A stretch of 53,642 bases of DNA from Ruminococcaceae bacterium UBA1036 (GTDB taxonomy: Bacteria; Bacillota; Clostridia; Oscillospirales; Acutalibacteraceae), in assembly GCA_002316805.1 (NCBI GenBank), contig DCEF01000017.1:1-53642 (forward strand), read 5' to 3'. Within the stretch, counting starts at the first letter, position 1; the number at the start of each line of letters is the position of its first letter. Position numbers and translations under genes: made by a program. Shown here in pieces: positions 34,488 through 42,552 of this stretch. The notes beneath the pieces were generated by a model. The model was not told the DNA's origin. It was given only the letters and a program-made list of their open reading frames with translations, and did no database searches.

Positions 34488-35248
34488 GGAAGCTCACCGC
34501 CGCAGGCGCGCATCACATTTCCCGCAAGGCGGCGGTACTCTCCGGCCATTTGGCTTTCCGGAAAAGCCTCAAGCACTGTTTTGCCGAGCGCTTCCGCTTT
34601 CTGCACCGTTTCGCTGAAATCGAGCGAACCGACAATAGCTGTATGTATATCGTCTGCAAGTTCCTTCACTTTTTCATCCTCCCTTTCTACTTTTCGGCGG
34701 TTCAGTATAAGGCCGCCAAGCTTTGCATAGCCGCGGCCGCGGAAATTCCAAATTGCTTGTGCAATGTTAGAAGCAGCATGTAGCGCCATGCTCTCGCCCG
34801 ACGTCACAATAAAGACCTGGTCTGCATACCCATTCCGCATCGGCATCGTAAAACCTCCGCACACAACATCGCCAAGGACATCGTAAAACACGACGTCAGG
34901 GTTATACATTTCATAAGCGCCCTTCTCTTTAAGCTTCTCCAATGCGGCGATGATTCCGCGGCCCGCGCACCCAGTTCCGGGCGAAGGGCCGCCAGCCTCA
35001 ACACAGACTATCCCGCGGTAACCTATCGCCGTCATATCATGCATTGAAAAGCCGTTCCCTTTTTCACGTACAAGGTCAAGTACCGTCCTTAGTTTTCTGC
35101 CGCTGTGCAGCGTAACCGTCGAATCTGCCTTAGGATCGCAGCCTATCTGCATAACGCGCAGGCCACGCTCAGCAAGGGCAGCCGAAAGGTTTGAAACGGT
35201 TGTCGATTTGCCGATACCGCCTTTTCCATAAACGGCTATTTTAATCAT
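34481..35248 (-). CDS. NifH-like nitrogenase iron protein homologue
   Basis: 255-residue ATP-dependent electron donor of the NifH/BchL/CfbC/MarH family. P-loop GKGGIGKST (8-16), DPKADST, the cluster ligands Cys94 in GTGCAGRG and Cys130 in LGDVVCGGF, and Arg97, equivalent to the ADP-ribosylation site, are all present. So a homodimer with one bridging [4Fe-4S] cluster is expected. Start ATG 35248 has AGGAGG 7 nt upstream. A longer frame adds 13 unconserved residues. It is followed directly by the D-like gene. No nifB, nifE, nifN, nifV or molybdate uptake genes are near, so it should not be annotated as nifH of a N2-fixing system. Confidence 0.93.
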   Translation of the reverse strand: MIKIAVYGKGGIGKSTTVSNLSAALAERGLRVMQIGCDPKADSTVTLHSGRKLRTVLDLVREKGNGFSMHDMTAIGYRGIVCVEAGGPSPGTGCAGRGIIAALEKLKEKGAYEMYNPDVVFYDVLGDVVCGGFTMPMRNGYADQVFIVTSGESMALHAASNIAQAIWNFRGRGYAKLGGLILNRRKVEREDEKVKELADDIHTAIVGSLDFSETVQKAEALGKTVLEAFPESQMAGEYRRLAGNVMRACGGELPC

Positions 35249-35308
35249 ATATTTTCCTCCTGCGGAAAGCTGAAGCAGCCATGGCAAAGCATGCTGCGAA
35301 CATCTGTT

Positions 35309-35566
35309 TTATTCTTCCGTTATAACTCCCGAATAAGCTGTTTTTGTGCTTACACCGTGGAGCCTGCCGATTTTGCCCGAAAGCGCACTTATTACGTCCT
35401 GCGGCGCATCAATGGCTATGCTGATAATATTCACGTGCTTTTCACGGTACGGTATGCCCATGCGCCCGATTATATAGCTGGCATACTGGTGAAGCAGTGT
35501 GTTCAGCGTCCCCACTGAATCTGCATCTTCTACAATTATTCCAATTATCGCTATGCGCGTTTTCAT
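35309..35566 (-). CDS. TM1266 family iron-only hydrogenase system putative regulator
   Basis: 85-residue protein with an ACT/NikR-C-like alpha-beta fold (MKTRIAIIGIIVED at the start, IIGRMGIPYREKHVNIISIAIDAP split across beta strands). This family is regularly found beside hydE/hydF/hydG genes and is presumed to bind a small ligand and regulate hydrogenase maturation. No function is proven. Start ATG 35566 has GGAGG 6 nt upstream. A longer frame would add 50 unrelated residues. It sits between hydE and the NifH-like gene. Confidence 0.88.
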   Translation of the reverse strand: MKTRIAIIGIIVEDADSVGTLNTLLHQYASYIIGRMGIPYREKHVNIISIAIDAPQDVISALSGKIGRLHGVSTKTAYSGVITEE

Positions 35567-35633
35567 TTTATTCCTCCAAAAAATATGCTGATAAAAGCAG
35601 CAGATAAATTGCTGCATCTTTTTCACATACAGT

Positions 35634-36725
35634 CTAAAAGCTCTTGCTGCCAGCAGGTTCTCTGCGCTTCCACCCAATAAAATCGCCGCGCGAAAAGTCA
35701 GGTATAAAACCCGCATTCCTTATCCTGCGCGAGAGGCACCCGCAACATTCCGCCGCTTCTTCACCCATGCAGATTTTGTTGTCATACAGGTTGTAGTCTT
35801 TGCGGTGCTTTTTCGGCGAAAGGTTAGGCATAACGACATTTGCGCCTGCGCGGAACCCTTTCTCACGCCCAAACGGATCTATTGTGCCAAGCGCCGTAGT
35901 TGCGGGAAGCAGCACCTCAGGCAGCAGGCAGCGTATCATCGCAAGTAGAATTACAGTGTGCCTTGCCTGCGGATGGCAGTAGCCGGCAAAGCGCGTATCC
36001 TTATGCGGTATGAAAGGCCCTATGCCTACCATCTCCGGCCGGAGGCTGCGCATGAAAATAAAGTCTTCCGCCAGCGTCTCACATGTCTGGTAAGGAGAAT
36101 CAACCATAAAACCCGCGCCTACCTGATAGCCGATATCCTTTAAATTGTATAGGCACTGCATTCTGTTTTTAAGGCTCATCTCCGGCGCGTGCAACTTCCT
36201 GTAATGGGATTCGTCAGCCGTTTCATGCCGCAGAAGGTAACGGTCTGCCCCCGCATCGTACAACCGCTGGTACGATGCGCGGCTTCTTTCGCCTATCGAA
36301 AGCGTAACGGCGCTGTCTGGAAAGCGTCCTTTAACTCCCGATATTATTCTGCACAGGCGTTCATCTGTGAAAAACATGTCTTCCCCACTTTGGAGCACAA
36401 ACGTGCGAAAGCCAAGCCTGTGGCCTTCTTCGCAGCATTGCATGATATCGCCTTCGCTAAGCCTGTACCTCCGCGCTTTTTTATTGTCCCTCTGCAACCC
36501 GCAGTAATAGCAGTTGTTTTTGCAGTAGCTCGAAAATTCTATGAGGCCGCGGAAATAAATCTTTCTGCCATAATACGCTTCCCGCAGATTTTCCGCGCAG
36601 CTTTGCAAGGCCAAAAGTTCAGGCGGCCTGGCCTCATAGAGGAAGTAATGTATATCTCTTGCAAGTTCGCTTTCGGAAGCCGTGTTGAGATAATCCGAAA
36701 ACTTGAGCGGAGAGTTTTTGTCCAT
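35634..36725 (-). CDS. hydE: [FeFe]-hydrogenase H-cluster radical SAM maturase HydE
   Basis: Radical-SAM enzyme of H-cluster assembly, about 363 residues. SSYCKNNCYYCGL carries the C-x3-C-x2-C motif (Cys68, Cys72, Cys75) for the SAM-binding [4Fe-4S] cluster. GFMVDSPYQT, GIGPFIPHKDT and the C-terminal C-x7-C-x2-C (CMGEEAAECCGC) are HydE features. The last binds a second cluster in T. maritima HydE. Alternatives are PylB or BioB-like enzymes, less likely with hydF in the operon. The start is uncertain: ATG 36725, TTG 36731 and ATG 36752 are in frame and none has an ideal ribosome site. The last overlaps the leader terminator. First gene of the operon. Confidence 0.93.
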   Translation of the reverse strand: MDKNSPLKFSDYLNTASESELARDIHYFLYEARPPELLALQSCAENLREAYYGRKIYFRGLIEFSSYCKNNCYYCGLQRDNKKARRYRLSEGDIMQCCEEGHRLGFRTFVLQSGEDMFFTDERLCRIISGVKGRFPDSAVTLSIGERSRASYQRLYDAGADRYLLRHETADESHYRKLHAPEMSLKNRMQCLYNLKDIGYQVGAGFMVDSPYQTCETLAEDFIFMRSLRPEMVGIGPFIPHKDTRFAGYCHPQARHTVILLAMIRCLLPEVLLPATTALGTIDPFGREKGFRAGANVVMPNLSPKKHRKDYNLYDNKICMGEEAAECCGCLSRRIRNAGFIPDFSRGDFIGWKRREPAGSKSF

Positions 36726-36749
36726 TTCCAAATTACAGCAGCTCCACAA

Positions 36750-36793
36750 CATAAAGCAAAAGTCCCTTCCCGCATTAAAGCAGAAAGGGACTT
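36750..36793 (-). terminator. Intrinsic terminator in the hydE leader (attenuator or riboswitch expression platform)
   Basis: On the minus strand a 14-bp stem (arms 36780-36793 and 36760-36773, two G-T pairs, loop TTTAAT) is followed by TTGCTTT. It lies between the promoter and hydE. A leader segment GCGGAAAG (36828-36835) can pair with CTTTCTGC of the 5' arm as an antiterminator. The same GCGG can alternatively pair with CCGC at 36849-36852. So two exclusive folds are possible. No known riboswitch consensus was recognised. Confidence 0.7.
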
Positions 36794-36930
36794 GTATCGG
36801 CTTAAAGCAATGGTGCCCGAACATTCTCTTTCCGCTCGGCAGCGCTTTGCGGTCAGGTGCAGCCCAGTTCCGTACATGCCACTATTGCATATAAAAGGCA
36901 GGTACAAAATTCAGTAAGACTTTAAGAGCA

Positions 36931-36959
36931 ATTATAGCGTTTCCAAAAGCGGTTGTCAA
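36931..36959 (-). promoter_or_regulatory. sigma-A promoter of the hydE-TM1266-nifHDK-like-hydF operon
   Basis: Minus-strand TTGACA (36954-36959) and TATAAT (36931-36936) with a 17-bp spacer, a full consensus match. The leader to hydE is about 200 nt and holds the attenuator described separately. Confidence 0.85.
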
Positions 36960-37010
36960 ACTATAGACAAGCGGCTGCCGTATTGGGCAGTTAATAGCCC
37001 AGCAACCTCT

Positions 37011-37048
37011 AAAAAAGGATGGCACCAGCCGCGGCTGGTGCCATCCTT
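37011..37048 (-). terminator. Terminator of the prfA-apeB operon
   Basis: 15-bp perfect stem (37015-37029 with 37034-37048), loop CGCG. On the minus strand it is followed by TTTTTT. It lies 53 bp after the apeB stop and isolates the hydE promoter from upstream transcription. Confidence 0.9.
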
Positions 37049-37100
37049 CACGTACCCGCTATTGGGCAGCTATATTTTTGTGCATTGGATCTGTGATCCG

Positions 37101-38513
37101 TTAATTTGATTCATAGAAGCTGAGGATACCCTTGTAAGTCATATAAAGGTCAAGCTTTGAGATAACTTCAAACGGTGAGTGCATAGATAGCACAGGCACG
37201 CCGATGTCCACTACGTCTACATTTAAGCGTGAAATAAACATAGCCACAGTGCCGCCTCCGCCGAGGTCTACTTTGCCCATCTCGCCTATCTGCCAGAGGA
37301 CGCCTTCTTTATCGAAAAGCCTGCGGATTTCACCTACAAATTCAGCTGTTGCTTCGCTTGTGCCGCTCTTGCCGCGGCCACCCGTATACTTTGCAACACC
37401 GACACCATTGTTGATGTAGTTTGCATTCATTGGGTCGTAAGCGTCTTCGTACGTTGGGTCAAGCGCTGCGGTGACATCTGCTGAAAGGCATTTTGATTTG
37501 CTCAGGACGTGGCGCGCTTCAAGCCCTTCAGACTCAGCGAGGTCAGCAACAAAATAGTGCAGGAATTCGGAGTTAAGGCCTGTGCAGCCATAGCTGCCGA
37601 TTTCTTCGCGGTCGGCAAGGACAGTTATAATTGTCTGTTTAGGCTTTTTAGCGTCAAGCACGGCAGTAAGCGCAGGGTATGCACAGACTTTGTCGTCATT
37701 GCCATAAGCGCCTACCATGCTGCGGTCAAAACCGATATCCACGGCCTTCGCCGCCGGAACAAATTCAATATCTGCCGAAAGAAAATCTTCTTCAGTTATG
37801 CCATACATGTCATGAAGGATTTTCATTACATTCAGCTTTACTAAATTTTCACCCTCATCTGCACGGACTGGGCGGCTGCCAATAAGGATATTGAGGTTTT
37901 CGCCTGCAACGCCATTTGCCAGCGACTTCTTCATCTGGTCATCCGCAAGATGTACAAGCAGGTCGGTCACACAGAACTGCGGGTCGCCCTCTTTTTCACC
38001 AATATTCACGGTCACCGATTTGCCGTTTTTAAGCACGACGCATCCATGCATTGAAAGCGGTACGGTCGTCCACTGGTATTTTTTTATGCCGCCGTAATAA
38101 TGCGTTTTGAAAAGTGCAAGGTCGTCTTTTTCATACAGCGTGTGCGGTTTCAGGTCAAGGCGCGGCGAATCGATATGAGAAGCGGCAATGCGCACACCGT
38201 TGCGGCATCCTTCTTCGCCGATTACGGCAAGTATCATGGATTTGCCGCGGTTGTTCACATAGACTTTATCCCCGGCTTTATATTTTTTGCCCACCTCAAA
38301 TGGCACAAACCCTGCTTCTTCCGCTTTTGCCACGGCGTATGCTACAGTTTCGCGCTCCGTCTTTGCCGTGTTCATAAATTCTTTGTATCCCTCGCCGTAA
38401 TTATCGGCGGTTTTAAGCACAGCGTCCGAAACCTGCTGGCATCCATTTGTGCGGCTGACAAGAAGCTCTTTTGTAAGCTTTTTCACATCAGATTTTTCTG
38501 CTTTTTTAACCAT
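37101..38513 (-). CDS. apeB: M18 family aminopeptidase
   Basis: Cytosolic dinuclear-zinc aminopeptidase (tetrahedral complex in the family) that removes N-terminal, often acidic, residues from peptides. 470 residues with metal-binding ASHIDSPR, GAYGNDDK, the catalytic DREEIGSYG, and LSMHSPFEV near the end, all in M18 order. GGGAG lies about 10 nt before the ATG. Last gene of the DUF951-prfA-tsaC-coaE-slt cluster. Confidence 0.93.
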   Translation of the reverse strand: MVKKAEKSDVKKLTKELLVSRTNGCQQVSDAVLKTADNYGEGYKEFMNTAKTERETVAYAVAKAEEAGFVPFEVGKKYKAGDKVYVNNRGKSMILAVIGEEGCRNGVRIAASHIDSPRLDLKPHTLYEKDDLALFKTHYYGGIKKYQWTTVPLSMHGCVVLKNGKSVTVNIGEKEGDPQFCVTDLLVHLADDQMKKSLANGVAGENLNILIGSRPVRADEGENLVKLNVMKILHDMYGITEEDFLSADIEFVPAAKAVDIGFDRSMVGAYGNDDKVCAYPALTAVLDAKKPKQTIITVLADREEIGSYGCTGLNSEFLHYFVADLAESEGLEARHVLSKSKCLSADVTAALDPTYEDAYDPMNANYINNGVGVAKYTGGRGKSGTSEATAEFVGEIRRLFDKEGVLWQIGEMGKVDLGGGGTVAMFISRLNVDVVDIGVPVLSMHSPFEVISKLDLYMTYKGILSFYESN

Positions 38514-38576
38514 GCTACAGATACTCCCTTTCAGATTTTGAGCCGAAAGTATTCCGGCTTTTGTCTATGCCAATCC

Positions 38577-38597
38577 GAAAAATCCAGACAAGCTGGA
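38577..38597 (-). terminator. Possible weak terminator after the transglycosylase gene's upstream unit (before apeB is not implied)
   Basis: Minus-strand hairpin TCCAG/CTGGA with a 5-nt loop followed by TTTTT, in the 113-bp gap between apeB and the transglycosylase gene. apeB is upstream in the transcription sense, so this hairpin would end apeB-independent transcripts only if a promoter lies in the gap. The short stem makes it doubtful. Confidence 0.2.
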
Positions 38598-38626
38598 AAA
38601 TCCGGAATCTGCTGTTTAATATTTGC

Positions 38627-39262
38627 TTATGGATAAAGGCCCTGGTACTGGCTGTAATTCTCCTCAACGGCGTTCGCATAATTACGCGTTTCAGAATAAG
38701 GTATACTTGCGAGGTTTTTGCCGTCTTTTGAAAGCGACTTATCCTCCAGCCATGTGTCAACACGCCTCTGGCCTGCATTATAAGCGCAGAGAGCTGTTTT
38801 AATACTGCCATACTTTTTCAGGAGCATGGAAAGAAAACGGCATCCATAATGTATGTTGACATCTGGGCGATAAAGTGAATTGCTCGCAAGCAGCGGCTGT
38901 TTTGATTCTTTTTTCTGCAGCCATTCAAAAGTGGAAGGCATAAGCTGCATTAGCCCAATTGCACCGGCTTTAGATTTTACATCTGGATCAAATTTGCTTT
39001 CCTGCTTGATGACAGAGTACACAAGGTTTGGGTCGATATTGTTCTCTTTTGCTTCTTTTATGACAATTGACGAATAAGGGCGCGGGTAAAGTTTTTTCAT
39101 AAAGCGTATATGCGCCAGGCGAAGCGAGAAAAACACCACAACAGCCGCAATGATGATTACTACGCATGTGATAACGGCTTTTTTATGTATTTTAAGCATT
39201 GACCAAATGCTTGGGGCAGAGCGTTTAGTTTTAACAGTCGTAAGCTTTTTATGGCCTTTCAT
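38627..39262 (-). CDS. Membrane-anchored lytic transglycosylase (SLT domain)
   Basis: Cleaves peptidoglycan glycan strands to 1,6-anhydro products. 211 residues: basic N-terminus, one transmembrane helix (about 29-48), then a compact SLT domain with catalytic Glu88 in VIKQESKF, GAIGLMQLMPST, and ALCAYNAG, which are the three SLT motifs. GAGGG precedes ATG 39262. It overlaps the end of coaE by 14 bp, a frequent clostridial arrangement. Confidence 0.92.
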   Translation of the reverse strand: MKGHKKLTTVKTKRSAPSIWSMLKIHKKAVITCVVIIIAAVVVFFSLRLAHIRFMKKLYPRPYSSIVIKEAKENNIDPNLVYSVIKQESKFDPDVKSKAGAIGLMQLMPSTFEWLQKKESKQPLLASNSLYRPDVNIHYGCRFLSMLLKKYGSIKTALCAYNAGQRRVDTWLEDKSLSKDGKNLASIPYSETRNYANAVEENYSQYQGLYP

Positions 39263-39863
39263 AGAAATCCCTCAAAATACGCTTGAGGAGTTCTGATGCT
39301 TTGTCATCAAGAATACTCCACTCAATGCTTCCATCAAAGGAATAGTCTGCAAGTTTAAGGTAGTACTCATTGCCATGCTGAGAAGCCATGCGCTCCTTTG
39401 CTTCCACTTCCGTTACGCCGTCCCTGGCCATTATGCGCCCAAGGCGCGAAGAGTCAGGTGTGATGACGGCGACAGTCGCATTGCAAAACTTCTGTGCGCC
39501 GCATTCAAATAAGAGTGGCGCATCAAGTATTACTGCCACGCTGTCTGAACATGTGGCAGCGGAAAGCTGCTTTTTGCATTCTGATAAGATAGCTGGATGT
39601 GTAATGGAGTTTAGTTTTTCCGTATTTTTGGGCGAGAAAAAGGCCAAGTCGGCAAGTGCATGGCGGTCAAGGCTTCCATCGGCCCTAATTATCGTTTTAC
39701 CGAAAGCCTCTTTCAGCATTGAGAGGCAATGCGGCTCTTCGGCGGTCTTGCGGGCAACTTGGTCTGCATCTACAACAGCACAGCCATGCCTGTGGAAGGC
39801 GGCTGCAACGGCAGATTTGCCAGCCCCGGTTGGGCCCGTCAGCCCAATTATAGGCTTAACCAA
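39249..39863 (-). CDS. coaE: Dephospho-CoA kinase
   Basis: Last step of CoA synthesis, phosphorylating the 3'-hydroxyl of dephospho-CoA. P-loop GPTGAGKSAVA (the family usually has GxxGSGKS), DADQVARK, THPAI, and DAPLLFE are visible. Start TTG 39863 (VKPIIGLTGPTG follows) has GAGGTG 7 nt upstream within the tsaC end. An ATG-like longer frame has no support. About 204 residues, normal. Overlaps tsaC by 8 bp and the transglycosylase gene by 14 bp. Confidence 0.93.
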   Translation of the reverse strand: MVKPIIGLTGPTGAGKSAVAAAFHRHGCAVVDADQVARKTAEEPHCLSMLKEAFGKTIIRADGSLDRHALADLAFFSPKNTEKLNSITHPAILSECKKQLSAATCSDSVAVILDAPLLFECGAQKFCNATVAVITPDSSRLGRIMARDGVTEVEAKERMASQHGNEYYLKLADYSFDGSIEWSILDDKASELLKRILRDFYERP

Positions 39864-40878
39864 TGTGCAACACCTCAAACCCTGCTGCACGCATAAGCCT
39901 GTTGTAGACAGCAAGGCCGACCCCTTTAGGCTCAGGGCAGCGCGCGTAAACAGTTTTAGCCCCTATATCATCAAGGTGGCGCAGACAGTCAAAAAGGCCG
40001 TGGGCCTGTGCCTTGTAGTCATCTGACGCACCATAGCATACGGCAGGGACATTGACAAGGTTTTCCTCACCGCAGTAGCATAGGGCCGCAACACCCGGCG
40101 CTTTGTGGGTGTTTACATAGTCAGCGTATGCTTTCTCGCCACCGTCAATGATAATGACGTTTGCTTTTGGAGAATAGTGTTTATACTTCATTCCGGGAGA
40201 CAGCGGATGTGCGCCCTTTGGAAGAGGATTCATGACAGCTTTGTCCACATCTACACGGCCCAGCACGCTGCGCAGCTGCTCGAGAGTAATGCCTCCCGGG
40301 CGCAACAGGCGCGGCGGGTCAGAAACGAGCGTGACAATTGTAGACTCCACGCCCACGCCGCACGGCCCCCCGTCGAGCACAGCGTCTATTTTGCCGTCCA
40401 TATCTCGCATCACATGCTCTGCCGTAGTCGTGCTCGGATATCCGGAATTGTTTGCGGACGGTGCGGCAATCGGAACACCTGCGGCCGTTATAAGCGCCTG
40501 CGCAACGGGGTGCGATGGGAAACGTATGCCGACTGTGGGCAGGCCAGTGCTTACTTCATCTGGAATTATGCCTGATTTTTTCAGCACCATTGTCATAGGC
40601 CCAGGCCAATAAGCCTTGGCAAGCTTTTCAGCGCTTTCCGGAACATCTTCTGTAAGCCTGTGAATCTGGTCGAAATTTGAAATATGCACAATGAGGGGGT
40701 TATCCTGCGGGCGCCCTTTGGCGGCAAAAATTTTCGAAACAGCTTTTCCGTCAAGGGCATTTGCAGCAAGCCCATAGACAGTTTCGGTAGGCATCCCCAC
40801 AAGGCCGCCATCACGAATTATCTGTGCGGCTTTTTCTATTGCACCCGGCTTTTTTGCATTCAGCATTAAAGTTTTCAT
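39856..40878 (-). CDS. L-threonylcarbamoyladenylate synthase (TsaC/Sua5 type)
   Basis: Makes threonylcarbamoyl-AMP for t6A37 of ANN-decoding tRNAs. 340 residues: YrdC domain (about 10-200) with PTETVYGLAANA, KGRPQDNPLIVH and SANNSGYPS, followed by the Sua5 C-terminal domain (linker SPGMKYKHYSP is the family signature). It is the long Sua5/YwlC form, not the short TsaC. Located between prfA and coaE. Confidence 0.95.
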   Translation of the reverse strand: MKTLMLNAKKPGAIEKAAQIIRDGGLVGMPTETVYGLAANALDGKAVSKIFAAKGRPQDNPLIVHISNFDQIHRLTEDVPESAEKLAKAYWPGPMTMVLKKSGIIPDEVSTGLPTVGIRFPSHPVAQALITAAGVPIAAPSANNSGYPSTTTAEHVMRDMDGKIDAVLDGGPCGVGVESTIVTLVSDPPRLLRPGGITLEQLRSVLGRVDVDKAVMNPLPKGAHPLSPGMKYKHYSPKANVIIIDGGEKAYADYVNTHKAPGVAALCYCGEENLVNVPAVCYGASDDYKAQAHGLFDCLRHLDDIGAKTVYARCPEPKGVGLAVYNRLMRAAGFEVLHIG

Positions 40879-40950
40879 TTCATATCAGTCAAACTTTCCT
40901 CTTAAACTTTTAAATTTCCTGTTAACCATAGAAGAAAATCAGTAAACCGC

Positions 40951-42024
40951 TTAAACTATTTCCGCTTCTTTTAGCTTCTCGGCGCGGTCGGCCGCAATAA
41001 GTGCATCTATAATTTCGTCAAGATTGCCGTTCAGGACATCGTCAAGCTTATATAATGTTAATCCTATGCGGTGGTCTGTAACACGCCCCTGCGGATAATT
41101 ATATGTTCGTATGCGTTCAGAGCGATCACCTGTGCCGACCTGCGACCGCCGCTCAGCCGCGACCTTGTCGTCCTGTTCTTTTTGTTTCATGCTGAATAGG
41201 CGGGAACGCAGTATTTTTAGCGCGCGGTCCTTGTTTTTATATTGGCTTCGCTCGTCCTGGCATTCAACCACAAGGCCTGTTGGAATGTGTGTAACACGTA
41301 TAGCTGAAGAAGTTTTATTGATGTGCTGGCCGCCTGCACCGCTCGAGCGGTAAGTGTCAATCTTAAGATCCTTAGGGTCAAGGTGGACTTCCACGTCATC
41401 AACTTCAGGAAGTACAGCAACAGTTGCAGTTGAAGTGTGTATGCGCCCCTGCTGCTCTGTTTCCGGCACGCGTTGCACGCGGTGTACACCGCTTTCATAT
41501 TTCAGGCGTGAATAGGCACTTTCGCCGGTTATCATAAAACTAATTTCCTTAAAGCCGCCGAGGCCGGTCTCGTTTGCATTAAGTATTTCGGATTTCCAGC
41601 CTTTTGACTGCGCATACATGCTGTACATTCTAAACAGGACGGCTGAAAAAAGCGCAGCCTCTTCCCCACCCGCTCCGCCGCGTATTTCCACAATCACGTT
41701 CCGTTCATCATTCGGGTCTTTCGGCAGCAAAAGGACTTTCAGCTCATCGGCAGCTTTTTGGCGGTCGCTGCGCGCGTTGTTAAGCTCCTCTTCTGCCATA
41801 TCATGAAGCTCATGCTCGCTGCTGTCGCTTAAAACTGACAGCGCATCTTTTTCTTCCGCAAATGTTTTTTTATATTTTCTGTATGCTATGACAATCGGTT
41901 CAATGTTTTTGCACTCTTTCATCAGCTTTCCGAATTCATTTGGGTTGGAAGCAACTGACGGTTCATAAAGCCTGCGGCCGAGTTCTTCATAGCGTTTTTC
42001 AAAAATTTCAAGATTTTCAAACAT
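40951..42024 (-). CDS. prfA: Peptide chain release factor 1
   Basis: Decodes UAA/UAG and triggers peptidyl-tRNA hydrolysis. About 357 residues with the universal GGQ motif in SSGAGGQHINKT (near 233) and the RF1 tripeptide region around residue 188. I chose ATG 42024, with AAAGG 8 nt upstream, over the preceding in-frame TTG. prmC, its usual neighbour, is not adjacent here; tsaC follows after 72 bp. Confidence 0.96.
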   Translation of the reverse strand: MFENLEIFEKRYEELGRRLYEPSVASNPNEFGKLMKECKNIEPIVIAYRKYKKTFAEEKDALSVLSDSSEHELHDMAEEELNNARSDRQKAADELKVLLLPKDPNDERNVIVEIRGGAGGEEAALFSAVLFRMYSMYAQSKGWKSEILNANETGLGGFKEISFMITGESAYSRLKYESGVHRVQRVPETEQQGRIHTSTATVAVLPEVDDVEVHLDPKDLKIDTYRSSGAGGQHINKTSSAIRVTHIPTGLVVECQDERSQYKNKDRALKILRSRLFSMKQKEQDDKVAAERRSQVGTGDRSERIRTYNYPQGRVTDHRIGLTLYKLDDVLNGNLDEIIDALIAADRAEKLKEAEIV

Positions 42025-42065
42025 CAAATTGCCCTTTCTGCTTTGTATTTTGCAAGGTAGAAAGG

Positions 42066-42266
42066 CTATCGGTCATCCTGCTGATTTTCATTGCGGATTA
42101 TTTTCTTTATATTTTTTTCACATTTTAAGCGAGGCACCATAATTTCGTGCCCGCACTTAGTGCAGCGTATCTTAAAATCCATACCGGACCGCAGGACAAG
42201 AAACCGGTTGTTTCCGCATGGATGCGGCTTTTTCATTTGCAGTATATCTCCCGGCCTTACGTCCAT
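42066..42266 (-). CDS. DUF951 domain-containing protein
   Basis: 66-residue basic protein with a CGNNRFL segment and a CTKCGHEI zinc-ribbon-like pair plus KCEKNIKKII at the end, as in DUF951 proteins (B. subtilis YyaB/YchF-neighbour type). Function unknown. Nucleic-acid binding is plausible. ATG 42266 has GGAG 7 nt upstream. It is the first gene of the prfA operon. Confidence 0.85.
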   Translation of the reverse strand: MDVRPGDILQMKKPHPCGNNRFLVLRSGMDFKIRCTKCGHEIMVPRLKCEKNIKKIIRNENQQDDR

Positions 42267-42297
42267 ATTACCACTCCTTATGCACTGAGCTTCCATT

Positions 42298-42325
42298 ATT
42301 ATAGCACATATATGCTCTGTATCAA
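42298..42325 (-). promoter_or_regulatory. Promoter of the DUF951-prfA-apeB operon
   Basis: Minus-strand TTGATA (42320-42325) and TATAAT (42298-42303) with a 16-bp spacer and an extended TGC, about 30 bp before the DUF951 start. Confidence 0.75.
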
Positions 42326-42426
42326 ATAGTGTGTATACGCATATTTTGTTTGTAAAACCGCGTACGGCCGTATCAGCAAAATAACTATATTATACACAAC
42401 ATACGCTTAAGGCCTGTGAAAAAGCC

Positions 42427-42455
42427 TTGACACTTTTAAATTGCGGTGCTATAAT
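42427..42455 (+). promoter_or_regulatory. Promoter of the tRNA-Thr/tRNA-Tyr operon
   Basis: Consensus TTGACA (42427-42432) and TATAAT (42450-42455), 17-bp spacer, 18 bp before the tRNA-Thr 5' end. Confidence 0.9.
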
Positions 42456-42473
42456 GAGCAAGTGCTTTGGAAT

Positions 42474-42549
42474 GCTGGCGTAGCTCAGTTGGTAGAGCAG
42501 CTGATTTGTAATCAGCAGGTCGTAGGTTCGAGTCCTATTGCCAGCTCCA
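42474..42549 (+). tRNA. tRNA-Thr (TGT)
   Basis: Complete cloverleaf: acceptor GCTGGCG with TGCCAGC, anticodon loop TTTGTAA giving TGT, T loop GGTTCGAGTCC, discriminator T and encoded CCA at 42547-42549. Confidence 0.95.
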
Positions 42550-42552
42550 CAT

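Noticed and set aside
30688..35248. Annotating the NifHDK-like genes as a true N2-fixing nitrogenase
   Set aside because: FeMo-co ligand positions appear missing, subunits are short, and nifB, nifE, nifN, nifV and molybdate transport genes are absent.
36794..36924. Assigning the hydE leader to TPP, SAM, cobalamin, c-di-GMP, Moco or czcD (NiCo) riboswitches
   Set aside because: Short matches such as ACCTGA and CGCAAAGC occur, but the remaining conserved boxes and pairing patterns of these classes are missing.
38577..38597. Functional terminator between apeB and the transglycosylase gene
   Set aside because: The stem is only 5 bp. It is listed at low confidence. Gene spacing (113 bp) alone does not decide whether apeB has its own promoter.
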